Shown piece by piece: positions 7,565 through 16,388 of a stretch of DNA of 28,591 bases. This DNA comes from an uncultured Prevotella sp. (GTDB lineage: Bacteria > Bacteroidota > Bacteroidia > Bacteroidales > Bacteroidaceae). Both the position numbers and the translations under genes were made by a program. The notes under the pieces were generated by a model that had not been told where the DNA came from, made no database searches, and saw only the letters and a list, made by a program, of their open reading frames with translations. The number at the start of each line of letters is the position of its first letter. Positions within the stretch are counted from its first letter, which is position 1. Location of the stretch: positions 1-28,591 of the forward strand of contig CAKPST010000030.1 of NCBI GenBank assembly GCA_934183355.1, written 5' to 3'.

Positions 7565-8914
7565 ATGGATAACAGCAAACAGGCGACCCTTGAACTCGGC
7601 ACTAAGCCCGTAGGCAAACTGCTCATGCAGTATGCCCTGCCAGCTATTGCCGCCATGACAGCGGCATCGCTCTACAACATGACCGACAGCATCTTTATTG
7701 GACATGGCTGCGGCGCACTGGCAATCAGCGGACTTGCCATCACATTCCCCTTGCAAAACCTCGGCGCAGCTTTCGGCGCAGGTGTTGGTGTGGGTGCATC
7801 TACATGCATATCAGTAAAACTCGGACAGAAGGACTATCGTACTGCGGAACAGGTATTCGGCAACGCCGTAACGCTTAACCTCATCATCGGCATAGCTTTC
7901 AGTATCATCACGCTCCTATTCCTCAACCCCATCCTAAAATTCTTCGGTGCAAGCGATGCTACCCTACCCTATGCACGCGAATATATGGTCATCACACTTG
8001 CCGGCAATGTTATCTCGCACATGTTCTTTGGCATGAACGCCATACTGCGTGCCGCCTCCAAGCCACGCTCGGCAATGATGGCGTCAATCATGACTGTCAT
8101 ACTCAATGCCATTCTCTCGCCAATATTTATCTGGCCACTACACATGGGTATAGGTGGTGCAGCACTCGCCACCATCATAGCACAGTTCTGTGTATTGATG
8201 TGGCAGCTGCGTATATTCAGCAATCCGCAGTGCATCGTACATTTCAAACGCGGCATCTATCGCCCTGTAAAGCACATATTCAAGAATATCATAGCCATCG
8301 GCATGTCACCATTTGCCATGAACGTGTGCTCGTGCATCGTCATCATATTCATCAACAACGCCCTGACATTTCATGGAGGCGATCTTGCTGTGGGTGCGTT
8401 CGGCATCTGCAACAAAATTATCTTCATATTCATTATGATTAATATGGGTATCAATCAGGGAATGTTCCCTATAGCTGGATACAACTACGGAGCACGCAAC
8501 TACGACCGACTCATCACCGTATTGAAGTACACCATGACATTGGCCCTATGCATCACCACACTGGGATGGGTAATAGCACAAACTCTGCCGTATGAGTGCG
8601 CACGACTCTTCACTACAGACGAAACACTGATTAAGATAGCTGAACGCGCCATACATATCACAATGCTCGTATTTCCCGTCGTGGGCATACAGATGGTGTG
8701 TACCGGATTCTTCCAAAGTATTGGCAAGGCAAAGGTGAGCATGTTGCTGTCGCTGTCAAGACAACTACTGTTCTTTTTGCCACTACTATTGGTTCTGCCC
8801 AACTTCTATCAAGTGGACGGTGTATGGATGGCTCAACCCATCAGCGACGTGATATCTGTGATTGTGGCTGCTACAATGCTGACTAAATACATCAAGAAAC
8901 TAAAAACAGCATAG
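7565..8914 (+). CDS. MATE-family multidrug/Na+ antiporter
   Basis: 449-aa polytopic inner-membrane protein with about 12 hydrophobic segments in two homologous halves. The N-terminus (GTKPVGKLLMQYALPAIAAM) and first helices (SLYNMTDSIFIGHGCGALAISGLAITFP) are typical of the DinF/NorM-like MATE branch, in which the export of cationic drugs or metabolites is driven by Na+ or H+. The second half starts near IAIGMSPFAMNVCSCIVIIFIN, and the segment GINQGMFPIAGYNYGARNYDR is the conserved loop of the family. Length is normal and no break is visible. No promoter of the standard form is clear upstream; the long hairpin at 7425-7530 lies in its leader region. Confidence 0.93.
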   Translation: MDNSKQATLELGTKPVGKLLMQYALPAIAAMTAASLYNMTDSIFIGHGCGALAISGLAITFPLQNLGAAFGAGVGVGASTCISVKLGQKDYRTAEQVFGNAVTLNLIIGIAFSIITLLFLNPILKFFGASDATLPYAREYMVITLAGNVISHMFFGMNAILRAASKPRSAMMASIMTVILNAILSPIFIWPLHMGIGGAALATIIAQFCVLMWQLRIFSNPQCIVHFKRGIYRPVKHIFKNIIAIGMSPFAMNVCSCIVIIFINNALTFHGGDLAVGAFGICNKIIFIFIMINMGINQGMFPIAGYNYGARNYDRLITVLKYTMTLALCITTLGWVIAQTLPYECARLFTTDETLIKIAERAIHITMLVFPVVGIQMVCTGFFQSIGKAKVSMLLSLSRQLLFFLPLLLVLPNFYQVDGVWMAQPISDVISVIVAATMLTKYIKKLKTA

Positions 8915-8968
8915 AAGGTACGAAGAACTTACCTCCTACATACTTATATATAATAAACCTAATAGATT

Positions 8969-9589
8969 ATGAGCAACAACAATTTGATAATAAGCGTTGG
9001 TCGCCAACTTGGTAGCGGCGGACGTATAATAGCCAAGATGCTTGCCGAGGAGTTCGGCTGCAAGTTCTACGACCGTGAGGTGCTCAACCTCGCTGCAAAA
9101 GAAAGTGGATTCAGCGAGGAGTTTTTCGAGAAGAACGATGAACGCAAGGGATTTCTCGACCAGATATTCCACATGCACGTACCGTTCATAAGCGACTCGT
9201 CGTTCTACGATAACGGACTGTCGCAGGAGAACCTGTTCCGTATACAGAGCGATGCCATTCGCAAGGCTGCTGAGGAGTCGCCGTGTGTGTTTGTGGGACG
9301 ATGTGCCGACTATGTACTGCGCGATAGTCCTAACATTGTGACTATCTTCATCACAGCAGATATCGAAGAGCGCATTGCTAACATACAGAAAATAAAAAAC
9401 TGCTCTGCCGATGAGGCAAAGAAGATAATTGACAATAAGGAGGGTACACGCTCAAGCTACTACAACTACTACACAGGCAAAACCTGGGGCAGCAGTACGT
9501 CGTACGACCTGTGTATAAACTCATCGCGACTCGGACTTGAGGGTACCAAGGAATATATAGCCGACTTCATACGCAAGGTGAAGAAATGA
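8969..9589 (+). CDS. Cytidylate-kinase-like family protein
   Basis: 206-aa protein of the AAA_26 / cytidylate-kinase-like family. The N-terminus carries the nucleotide-binding loop GRQLGSGGRIIAKML (about residues 11-25), followed by FGCKFYDREVLNLAA, where the Tyr-Asp-Arg motif is typical. The segment CVFVGRCADYVLRDSPNIVTIFI (about residues 110-132) and the Arg-containing lid ADIEERIANI are also characteristic. The family is distinct from the housekeeping Cmk and its physiological substrate is not established. The stop overlaps the start of the next gene by 4 nt (ATGA), so the two are translationally coupled. A 54-nt gap separates it from the MATE gene. Confidence 0.85.
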   Translation: MSNNNLIISVGRQLGSGGRIIAKMLAEEFGCKFYDREVLNLAAKESGFSEEFFEKNDERKGFLDQIFHMHVPFISDSSFYDNGLSQENLFRIQSDAIRKAAEESPCVFVGRCADYVLRDSPNIVTIFITADIEERIANIQKIKNCSADEAKKIIDNKEGTRSSYYNYYTGKTWGSSTSYDLCINSSRLGLEGTKEYIADFIRKVKK

Positions 9590-10095
9590 AGAAGATTGGC
9601 ATTATCAGCGACACCCACTCTTATTGGGACGACCGCTATCTACAATACTTCGAACCTTGCGACGAGATATGGCATTGTGGCGACTTCTGTTCAACAGAAA
9701 TCGCCGAAAGGCTTGCGGCATTTCGTCCTCTACGTGCAGTTTGTGGAAATGGCGACGGCGGCGATCTACGGTTGATGTTCAAGGATGTGCTGCGATTCAA
9801 ATGTGAGAATGTTGATGTGCTGATGAAACACATTGGTGGCTACCCAGGACGTTATGACCGTAGCATAATAAGACAAATAATGGAGAATCCGCCACAACTC
9901 TTCATAAGCGGTCACTCGCATATACTTAAAGTAAAATATGACAAGGCTTTGGGACTGCTGCATATCAATCCTGGTGCAGCAGGACTGCAAGGGTGGCACA
10001 AGGAGCGCACACTCGTCAGACTAACTATCGACGGCTCACGCTTCACCGACTGCGAAGTGATAACACTTGCAGACCCAAGAAAGAAGCAAATATAA
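9586..10095 (+). CDS. YfcE/MJ0936-family metallophosphoesterase
   Basis: 169-aa calcineurin-like phosphoesterase. Metal-ligand motifs appear in the expected order: SDTH (residues 8-11), HCGDF (about 30-34), GNGD (about 54-57), and SGHSH (about 107-111), followed by NPGAAG. The family hydrolyses phosphodiesters or phosphomonoesters with two divalent metals; the natural substrate is usually unknown. Its length is normal for the family. Its start codon overlaps the stop of the cytidylate-kinase-like gene, so both are made from one transcript. Confidence 0.9.
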   Translation: MKKIGIISDTHSYWDDRYLQYFEPCDEIWHCGDFCSTEIAERLAAFRPLRAVCGNGDGGDLRLMFKDVLRFKCENVDVLMKHIGGYPGRYDRSIIRQIMENPPQLFISGHSHILKVKYDKALGLLHINPGAAGLQGWHKERTLVRLTIDGSRFTDCEVITLADPRKKQI

Positions 10096-10110
10096 CAATA
10101 ACAAAACTAA

Positions 10111-10152
10111 AATGTATGAGACTATGGTGTGTTCGCCACAGCCTCATACATT
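10111..10152 (-). terminator. Intrinsic terminator of the CobW-type gene
   Basis: AATGTATGAG (10111-10120) pairs with CTCATACATT (10143-10152), with a further inner stem TGGTG/CGCCA. On the minus strand it is followed by TTAGTTTTGTTATTG, a T-rich tail. The gene ends at 10164, 12 nt before the stem. The plus side is followed by A-runs, so termination of the phosphoesterase transcript is less clear. Confidence 0.7.
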
Positions 10153-10163
10153 AAAAAACAAAA

Positions 10164-11387
10164 TTAGTCGGTCAAACACATGTCAAGTTGCTCTTTTATA
10201 GTCTTCTTGTCCATATTCTGTCCGATAAAGACTATCTTCTGCATGCGGTCGCCATACTTCTCGTCCCAGTCCTTACGCAGACCTTCCTCACGTTCGAGCA
10301 AAGGCTTAAGCTCGTCCTCAGGCATTGTGGCATACCACTGTCCAGCATTCTTCAAGCCTATCTGTCTGCCAGCCTGCTCAAAGAGGTAGCACATCTCGGG
10401 CTGATCCTTAAACCAACAGATACCTTTAGCACGTATTACGCTCTTTGGCCACAACTTGGCAACGAAGTGATCGAAGAAGTTCATGTCGAACGGTTTGCGA
10501 CGATAATACACAAATGTGCCTATGCCGTATTCCTCAACCTCACCACCCTCGTGATCATGATGATGACAATGCTCGTCATGCTCATGGTCGTGATGATGAC
10601 AGTGTTCATGGTCATGAGCATGTTCGTGTTCCTCTTCTTCATCTTCATCCTCGTCGCCATGATGATGCTCAAGCTGGTCGATCCATGCAGCCGACGTAGC
10701 CACTTCGTCAAATCTGAACATGTGGGTATTGAGAATGCGGTCGAGGTCGATGTCACCATAGTCGCACGGCATGATTACAACTTTGGGCTGTATGGCATGT
10801 ATTATCTCCACTAGATGATTGAACTCCTCGGCACTCACCTCAGAAGCCTTGTTAAGCAAGATAATATTACAGAACTCTATCTGCTGGATGACAAGATTCT
10901 CAAGGTCATCCTCCTCAAGGTCTGTTCTGCCAAGAGCATCACCACTACCAAACTCATCCTTCATACGCAAAGCATCTACTACAGTAGTGATGCAGTCGAG
11001 ACGAGGCACACCCTTAGACACATACTGTGGACCTAAGGTCGGGATAGAACATATAGTTTGAGCGATAGGAGCAGGCTCGCAGATGCCGCTTGCCTCGATG
11101 ACGATATAGTCGAAACGCTGCTCAGCCACAATCTCACGTAACTGCTCAACGAGGTCCATCTTGAGCGTGCAGCAGATGCAGCCATTTTGCAGAGCCACAA
11201 GGCTATCATCCTTCTGGTTGACCACTCCACCTTGCTGTATGAGGTCGGCGTCGATATTAACCTCACCTATGTCGTTCACGATGACCGCGAACTTAATGCC
11301 CTTCTTATTTGAAAGGATACGGTTTACCAATGTTGTCTTTCCGCTGCCCAGATAACCCGTGAGCAGCAATACTGGAACGTCCTTCAT
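10164..11387 (-). CDS. CobW/G3E-family GTPase, likely metal chaperone, with His-rich insert
   Basis: 407-aa P-loop GTPase of the CobW/COG0523 group, which delivers or handles metals such as zinc, cobalt or nickel. Visible motifs: Walker A GYLGSGKT (11-18), the metal-binding CICC (70-73), the switch segment EASG (98-101), and the guanine-specificity motif NKAS (179-182). Residues about 241-280 are a low-complexity His/Asp/Glu run containing CHHHDHE twice (263-269 and 274-280), probably a metal-loading tail. The C-terminal domain (about 288-407) is the usual CobW_C fold, with TFVYYRRKPFD and WATMPEDE-like text. It stands alone on the minus strand, divergent from nagA. No zinc-uptake gene is next to it, so the metal is an inference. 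Confidence 0.9.
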   Translation of the reverse strand: MKDVPVLLLTGYLGSGKTTLVNRILSNKKGIKFAVIVNDIGEVNIDADLIQQGGVVNQKDDSLVALQNGCICCTLKMDLVEQLREIVAEQRFDYIVIEASGICEPAPIAQTICSIPTLGPQYVSKGVPRLDCITTVVDALRMKDEFGSGDALGRTDLEEDDLENLVIQQIEFCNIILLNKASEVSAEEFNHLVEIIHAIQPKVVIMPCDYGDIDLDRILNTHMFRFDEVATSAAWIDQLEHHHGDEDEDEEEEHEHAHDHEHCHHHDHEHDEHCHHHDHEGGEVEEYGIGTFVYYRRKPFDMNFFDHFVAKLWPKSVIRAKGICWFKDQPEMCYLFEQAGRQIGLKNAGQWYATMPEDELKPLLEREEGLRKDWDEKYGDRMQKIVFIGQNMDKKTIKEQLDMCLTD

Positions 11388-11423
11388 TGCTATATATTAA
11401 ATATTAGTTAGAATAATGAGAAG

Positions 11424-11431
11424 CAAAAGTA
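11424..11431 (-). promoter_or_regulatory. -7 element of the CobW-type gene
   Basis: The minus strand reads TACTTTTG followed by C, 37 nt before the start codon. No TTTG occurs at the ideal distance upstream, so this promoter is weaker or needs an activator. It lies back to back with the nagA promoter. Confidence 0.5.
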
Positions 11432-11494
11432 CTAAAAACTTCGCTATTAACACTATACACAAACATATTTTGTTGTTTATTTTTTGTTAATTTA

Positions 11495-11527
11495 TTGTGC
11501 TTTATCTAAGAAATATATGTACCTTTG
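11495..11527 (+). promoter_or_regulatory. Promoter of the nagA pair
   Basis: TTG (11495-11497), 22 bp, then TACCTTTG (11520-11527) followed by C. Transcription would start near 11534, giving a leader of about 90 nt. This excludes the upstream ATG at 11484 as the nagA start. Confidence 0.6.
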
Positions 11528-11624
11528 CTTTCAAATTACACCTAAAGAACTTAAAGAGTCTTGCACATATACACACGAGCATATTATGCATGCTTGGCAA
11601 GTTCATAAAACTAATCAATCAATT

Positions 11625-12782
11625 ATGCTAAAACAAATCATTAATGGACGTATTCTCACTCCGAATGGTTGGCTTGAGAACGGTTCCGTAATCATTGACG
11701 GCAACAAAATTAAGGCAGTGTCTAACAGCGACCTGCACATTGTAAATGCCGAAATTATCGATGCTAAAGGTTGCTATGTTGTTCCTGGTGGCGTGGAATT
11801 GCACGTACATGGTGGCGGAGGACGCGACTTCATGGAAGGAAGCGAAGAAGCTTTCCGCGTAGCTATCAAGGCGCACATGAAACATGGCACCACATCTATC
11901 TTCCCGACACTTTCTTCTTCTACAGTACCTATGATAGAAGCCGCATGCCAGACATGCGAGAAGCTTATGGCAGAGGAGAATAGCCCTGTGCTCGGACTTC
12001 ACCTCGAAGGTCCATACTTCAACCCAAAACAGGCTGGCGCACAGATTCCTGAGTGGATCAAAGCTCCAGTTGCCGAGGAATACGAACCATTGCTTGAGAA
12101 GTATCCGTGCATCAAGCGCTGGGACGAGGCTCCTGAACTTCCTGGTTCAATAGAATTCATCAATGCTTGCCGCAAGCATGGTGTATTGGCATCAATAGGC
12201 CACACACGTGCTACATATAAAGATGTGATTGCCGGACACAAGGCTGGCATGATGCACGCTACACACTTCTACAACGCAATGCCTGTAGTTTACAAGGAGC
12301 ATGAATTTAAGGTGCCTGGCACCGTAGAGAGTGTTTATGCGCTGCCCGACATGTCCGTAGAAGTAATAGCCGACGGCATACACGTGCCGCCAGTGATGCT
12401 ACGCGTTGTTTATCAGATTAAGGGCGTAGAGAAGACAGCACTTATCACCGACTCACTGGCTTGCGCAGCAAGCGACGAGGGTGTGGCATTCGACCCACGC
12501 GTAATCCTTGAGGACGGCGTATGCAAGCTTGCCGACCATTCGGCTCTCGCCGGCTCTATCGCCACTATGGACCGACTTATCCGCACATGTGTGCAGATGG
12601 CAAACATCCCTATGGAGGACGCATGCCGCATGGCAAGCGAGACTCCTGCCAAGATTATGGGCGTATATGACCGCAAGGGATCTCTTGAAGACGGAAAGGA
12701 TGCCGACATCATGATGTTCGACAATGACCTCAAGCTCACATACGTGATGCAGATGGGCAACGAAGTAACAAACGAACTCTAA
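11625..12782 (+). CDS. nagA: N-acetylglucosamine-6-phosphate deacetylase (copy 1, intact active site)
   Basis: 385-aa amidohydrolase that removes acetate from N-acetylglucosamine-6-phosphate, feeding amino-sugar catabolism and cell-wall recycling. The frame is open from 11484, but the start at 11625 is chosen because it matches the paralogue exactly and lies downstream of the predicted promoter. By alignment with the known E. coli enzyme the metal ligands are E128 (HLEGP), H193 (IGHT) and H214 (ATHFYNAM); the catalytic Asp is D276 (LITDS); the substrate-contacting His is H253 (ADGIH). H60 and H62 (LHVHG) are the N-terminal His pair of the superfamily. The next gene, 14 nt downstream, is a close copy. 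No nagB gene is nearby. Confidence 0.93.
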   Translation: MLKQIINGRILTPNGWLENGSVIIDGNKIKAVSNSDLHIVNAEIIDAKGCYVVPGGVELHVHGGGGRDFMEGSEEAFRVAIKAHMKHGTTSIFPTLSSSTVPMIEAACQTCEKLMAEENSPVLGLHLEGPYFNPKQAGAQIPEWIKAPVAEEYEPLLEKYPCIKRWDEAPELPGSIEFINACRKHGVLASIGHTRATYKDVIAGHKAGMMHATHFYNAMPVVYKEHEFKVPGTVESVYALPDMSVEVIADGIHVPPVMLRVVYQIKGVEKTALITDSLACAASDEGVAFDPRVILEDGVCKLADHSALAGSIATMDRLIRTCVQMANIPMEDACRMASETPAKIMGVYDRKGSLEDGKDADIMMFDNDLKLTYVMQMGNEVTNEL

Positions 12783-12796
12783 ACCACACAACTGTT

Positions 12797-13954
12797 ATGT
12801 TAAAGCAAATAGTCAATGGTCGCATTCTCACCCCTAATGGCTGGATTGAGGGCGGCTCAGTTATCATAGACGGCAACAAAATCAAAGCCGTATCAAATAT
12901 TGACCTCCACATCGTGGATGCCGAAATCATTGATGCCAAGGGATGCTACGTTGTTCCTGGTGGCGTAGACATGCACACACATGGTGGAGGCGGTCACGAC
13001 TTCATCGAAGGCAGCGAAGATGCTTTCCGAGCAGCGGTAAATGCTCACATGAAGCACGGCACAACGACAATATACCCTACACTCTCGTCGTCAACACTGC
13101 CTACCATTGAGGCTGCTTGTCAGGTTTGCGAGAAACTAATGACTGAGGAGAACAGCCCTGTACAGGGACTCCACATCGAAGGCTCGTATATCAACCCCAA
13201 GCAAGCTGGCGCACAGAATCCGGTATTGATTAAAGCTCCGCTTGCAGAAGAATACGAACCATTACTAGACAAGTATTCGTGCATCAAGCGTTGGGACGAG
13301 GCTCCTGAACTTATAGGTTCGGTGGAGTTCATCACTGCTTGCCGCAAGCACGGTGTGCTCACAGCACTAACATGTACACGTGCCACATACGAGGCTGTAG
13401 TAGCTGCTCATGATGCAGGTTTGTCACACGCAGCCCACTTCTACAACGCCATGCCAGTGGTTTACAAGGAGCATGAGTTCAAGGTGCCAGGCACAGTAGA
13501 GAGTGTCTATGCACTTCAGGACATGACCGTAGAGGTGATTGCCGACGGCATCCATGTGCCACCAATTATGCTTCACGTGGTTTATCAGATTAAGGGCGTG
13601 GAGAAGACAGCACTCATCACAGACTCACTGGCTTACGCTGCAAGCGAAGGCGTCGTATCTTCAGAGCCAAGTGTCATTCTTGAGGACGGTGTGTGCAAAC
13701 TAGCTGACCACTCAGCACTTGCTGGATCTATCGCCACTATGGACACTCTCATCCGTACTTGCATCCAGAAGGCAGAGATTCCTATGGAGGACGTATTCCG
13801 TATGGCAAGCGAGACACCTGCCAAGATTATGGGAATATACGACCGCAAGGGCTCTATCGAGGACGGTAAGGACGCCGACATCATCATGTTTGACAAGGAC
13901 ATCAACTTGACATACGTGATGCAGATGGGCAACGAGGTGACTAACACATTGTAA
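12797..13954 (+). CDS. NagA paralogue with altered metal site (copy 2)
   Basis: 385-aa protein the same length as the upstream NagA. By hand count 71 of 385 positions differ (about 82% identity), with no gaps needed. E128, H214, H253 and D276 are kept, but the metal-ligand His193 is Cys193 (IGHT has become LTCT), Pro130 of HLEGP is Ser, and Thr213 is Ala. Changes cluster at residues 187-213, around the lost ligand. Cysteine could still bind metal, so the protein may be an enzyme with a changed metal or substrate, or a catalytically weak copy. The reading frame is intact and the C-terminal half is as well conserved as the rest, which argues against simple decay. It is cotranscribed with copy 1 and ends at a strong bidirectional terminator. 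Confidence 0.88.
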   Translation: MLKQIVNGRILTPNGWIEGGSVIIDGNKIKAVSNIDLHIVDAEIIDAKGCYVVPGGVDMHTHGGGGHDFIEGSEDAFRAAVNAHMKHGTTTIYPTLSSSTLPTIEAACQVCEKLMTEENSPVQGLHIEGSYINPKQAGAQNPVLIKAPLAEEYEPLLDKYSCIKRWDEAPELIGSVEFITACRKHGVLTALTCTRATYEAVVAAHDAGLSHAAHFYNAMPVVYKEHEFKVPGTVESVYALQDMTVEVIADGIHVPPIMLHVVYQIKGVEKTALITDSLAYAASEGVVSSEPSVILEDGVCKLADHSALAGSIATMDTLIRTCIQKAEIPMEDVFRMASETPAKIMGIYDRKGSIEDGKDADIIMFDKDINLTYVMQMGNEVTNTL

Positions 13955-13989
13955 TAAGCACACTGATATATATCAAGACACTCATAAAT

Positions 13990-14035
13990 AAAACAAGGGC
14001 TGGATTCAACACTATACGAATCCAGCCCTTGTTTT
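13990..14035. terminator. Bidirectional terminator between the nagA pair and the lipoprotein gene
   Basis: An 18-bp perfect inverted repeat (AAAACAAGGGCTGGATTC at 13990-14007, its complement at 14018-14035) closes a 10-nt loop. The A-run on one side and the T-run on the other allow it to stop both converging transcripts. Confidence 0.92.
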
Positions 14036-14043
14036 ATTCTGTA

Positions 14044-14442
14044 TTAGTTGTAGTCCTTTGCCGTAAATCGCTTATCAAAATAGATAACACGCTTGTCCTT
14101 ATCAGAACGTAGTGTCCACCGAAAGGCAAAACCCTCTTTCTTGTAGGCACGGAAAGCAGTATTCTCCTTGAGATTATTAAGAAGCGCTTCAGCGAGCTTC
14201 TGCCTATTAAGGTCGAAGATTTCCTTTTCATCAAGCTGACCAGTTACCGAACAATAGTAGTGATAGGTCTTGGTAGAAAGGTCGAAAGTAACACTGTCGG
14301 TGCGGGTGAAGTTCTGCTCGGGAGTAGGGCAATATTTCTCGGTATATTCGCGGGCTTCGCGCAGAGCACGCTCCTCCAAGCTCTCGTGACAACTGCAAAG
14401 CAATGCCGAACAGGCGAGGACACAATATATAATATGCTTCAT
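14044..14442 (-). CDS. Small lipoprotein of unknown function
   Basis: 132-aa protein. The N-terminus is a lipoprotein signal peptide (MKHIIYCVLACSALLCSC), with the lipobox L-C-S-C placing the lipidated cysteine at residue 18. The mature part, about 115 residues, is hydrophilic and mixed alpha/beta (TDSVTFDLSTKTYHYYCSVTG, about 48-68, looks like a beta hairpin). I do not recognise the family. No acidic retention signal beyond HESLEE right after the cysteine is evident; acidic residues there resemble the export signal for surface lipoproteins in Bacteroidota, but this is weak. It is a single-gene unit divergent from lepA. Confidence 0.82.
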   Translation of the reverse strand: MKHIIYCVLACSALLCSCHESLEERALREAREYTEKYCPTPEQNFTRTDSVTFDLSTKTYHYYCSVTGQLDEKEIFDLNRQKLAEALLNNLKENTAFRAYKKEGFAFRWTLRSDKDKRVIYFDKRFTAKDYN

Positions 14443-14481
14443 ACTAATAATGATTTAATATATTTGTATATTTTTCTTATG

Positions 14482-14510
14482 CAAAGATACCTATTTGTCG
14501 GAAAAAACAA
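14482..14510 (-). promoter_or_regulatory. Promoter of the small lipoprotein gene
   Basis: On the minus strand: TTG (14510-14508), 18 bp, then TATCTTTG (14489-14482) followed by CATAAG. The start codon at 14442 lies about 40 nt downstream. It interleaves with the lepA promoter on the opposite strand. Confidence 0.6.
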
Positions 14511-14511
14511 G

Positions 14512-14519
14512 TAACTTTG
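14512..14519 (+). promoter_or_regulatory. -7 element of lepA
   Basis: TAACTTTG followed by CACA, 22 nt before the lepA start codon, so the leader would be only about 15 nt. The nearest TTTG (14494-14497) is 14 bp away, shorter than the usual 19-21. Confidence 0.55.
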
Positions 14520-14541
14520 CACATAAAACTGATATATATCA

Positions 14542-16323
14542 ATGGACAATATTAGGAATTTCTGCATTATTGCCCACATCGACCACGGCAAATCAACACT
14601 TGCCGACCGATTGTTGGAGCGCACACAAACAATCAAGATAACTGAAGGTCAGATGCTTGACAACATGGATCTGGAGAAAGAACGCGGTATAACCATCAAA
14701 AGCCACGCCATCCAGATGGAGTATAAGCATAATGGCCAAACATATATTCTCAATCTTATTGATACTCCGGGACACGTCGATTTCTCGTACGAGGTGTCAC
14801 GAAGCATCGCTGCCTGCGAGGGTGCGTTGCTTGTTGTAGATGCCACACAGGGAGTACAGGCACAGACTATCTCCAATCTGTACATGGCAATAGAGCATGA
14901 CTTGGAGATTATACCTGTGCTCAATAAGATTGATATGCCAAGCGCTATGCCCGACGAGGTTGAAGATGAGATTATCGAACTCATCGGTTGTAAGCGCGAG
15001 GATATTCTGCGTGCCTCTGGCAAGACAGGAGAGGGCGTTGACGAAGTGCTTCAGGCCATCGTTGAACGCGTACCACACCCCACAGGCGACCCGAAGGCTC
15101 CACTGCAAGCACTCATCTTTGACTCTGTGTTCAACTCATTCAGAGGCATTATTGCTTACTTCAAAGTGGAGAACGGCGAGATACGCAAGGGTGACAAGGT
15201 GAAGTTCTTCAACACCGGAATGGAATATGTAGCCGACGAAGTGGGCGTTCTAAAGATGGACATGGTGCCACACCAGATGCTTGGTACAGGCGAAGTGGGC
15301 TACATCATCTCGGGCATCAAGGATGCAACTGAGGTGAAAGTGGGTGACACAATCACACATGTGACTCAACCATGCGAAAAAGCAATTTCTGGATTCCAAG
15401 AGGTTAAGCCTATGGTGTTTGCTGGAGTCTATCCAATAGACCCGAGCGAATATGAAAATCTGCGTGCTTCGCTTGAGAAACTACAGCTCAACGATGCCTC
15501 TCTGACATTCTCACCAGAATCGTCAGTGGCTCTCGGATTCGGTTTCCGCTGCGGATTCCTTGGACTTTTGCACATGGAAATTGTGCAAGAGCGACTAGAC
15601 CGCGAATTTAACATGGATGTCATCACCACAGTGCCAAACGTGTCGTACTTGGTTTACGACAAACAGGGAGGCGTCAAGGAGGTGCACAATCCGTCTGGAT
15701 TGCCCGAACAGACACTCATCGACCATATCGAGGAGCCATACATACGCTCTACCATTATCACAACAACCAACTTCATCGGTCCTATCATGACACTCTGTCT
15801 TGACAAGCGCGGTGAGTTGATAAACCAGGAGTATGTCAGCGGCAACCGTGTGGAGCTACATTTCATGCTGCCTTTGGGCGAGATAGTGATTGACTTCTAC
15901 GATAAGTTGAAGTCAATAAGCAAGGGATACGCATCATTCGACTATCATATCGACGGATTCCGACCATCACGACTCGCCAAGCTCGACATCCTACTCAACG
16001 GCGAACCTGTCGACGCACTCTCTGCCCTCACCCACCAAGACAATGCCGTAAGCATGGGACGCAAGATGTGTGAGAAGCTGAAGGACTTGATTCCACGACA
16101 GCAATTTGACATCGCAATACAAGCTGCCATCGGAGCTAAGATTGTAGCACGCGAAACTATCAAGTGCGTGCGCAAGGACGTTACAGCCAAGTGTTATGGT
16201 GGAGACGTTAGCCGTAAGCGCAAACTGCTTGAGAAGCAGAAGAAAGGAAAGAAGCGTATGAAGCAAATTGGCAATGTAGAGGTACCACAGAAGGCATTCC
16301 TCGCAGTGCTTAAACTCGACTAA
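14542..16323 (+). CDS. lepA: Elongation factor 4 (LepA), ribosome-associated GTPase
   Basis: 593-aa translational GTPase of normal length. G-domain motifs are complete: AHIDHGKST (11-19), the switch I segment [16 protein letters not shown], and NKID for guanine recognition. Domain II, the two EF-G-like alpha/beta domains, and the basic C-terminal domain unique to LepA ([28 protein letters not shown], quoted as its region at about residues 551-578) are all present. LepA acts on ribosomes during initiation and elongation under ionic stress. It is the first gene of a unit that probably continues into the Crp/Fnr gene, 65 nt further on with no promoter of the standard type between. Confidence 0.98.
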   Translation: MDNIRNFCIIAHIDHGKSTLADRLLERTQTIKITEGQMLDNMDLEKERGITIKSHAIQMEYKHNGQTYILNLIDTPGHVDFSYEVSRSIAACEGALLVVDATQGVQAQTISNLYMAIEHDLEIIPVLNKIDMPSAMPDEVEDEIIELIGCKREDILRASGKTGEGVDEVLQAIVERVPHPTGDPKAPLQALIFDSVFNSFRGIIAYFKVENGEIRKGDKVKFFNTGMEYVADEVGVLKMDMVPHQMLGTGEVGYIISGIKDATEVKVGDTITHVTQPCEKAISGFQEVKPMVFAGVYPIDPSEYENLRASLEKLQLNDASLTFSPESSVALGFGFRCGFLGLLHMEIVQERLDREFNMDVITTVPNVSYLVYDKQGGVKEVHNPSGLPEQTLIDHIEEPYIRSTIITTTNFIGPIMTLCLDKRGELINQEYVSGNRVELHFMLPLGEIVIDFYDKLKSISKGYASFDYHIDGFRPSRLAKLDILLNGEPVDALSALTHQDNAVSMGRKMCEKLKDLIPRQQFDIAIQAAIGAKIVARETIKCVRKDVTAKCYGGDVSRKRKLLEKQKKGKKRMKQIGNVEVPQKAFLAVLKLD

Positions 16324-16388
16324 TAGTTAGAACTTTTAAAACTTGACTAATTTATAGAATAAGCTAAAAACAGAAAGGAAGGTATCTT

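Noticed and set aside
10551..10640. Short tandem DNA repeat (CATGATGATGACA-like words)
   Set aside because: This is the coding sequence of the His/Asp-rich insert of the CobW-type GTPase, not a CRISPR or noncoding repeat.
11484..11624. Upstream extension of the first nagA frame
   Set aside because: The extra 47 codons include the promoter; the paralogue starts at the equivalent of 11625, and the extension has no family similarity.
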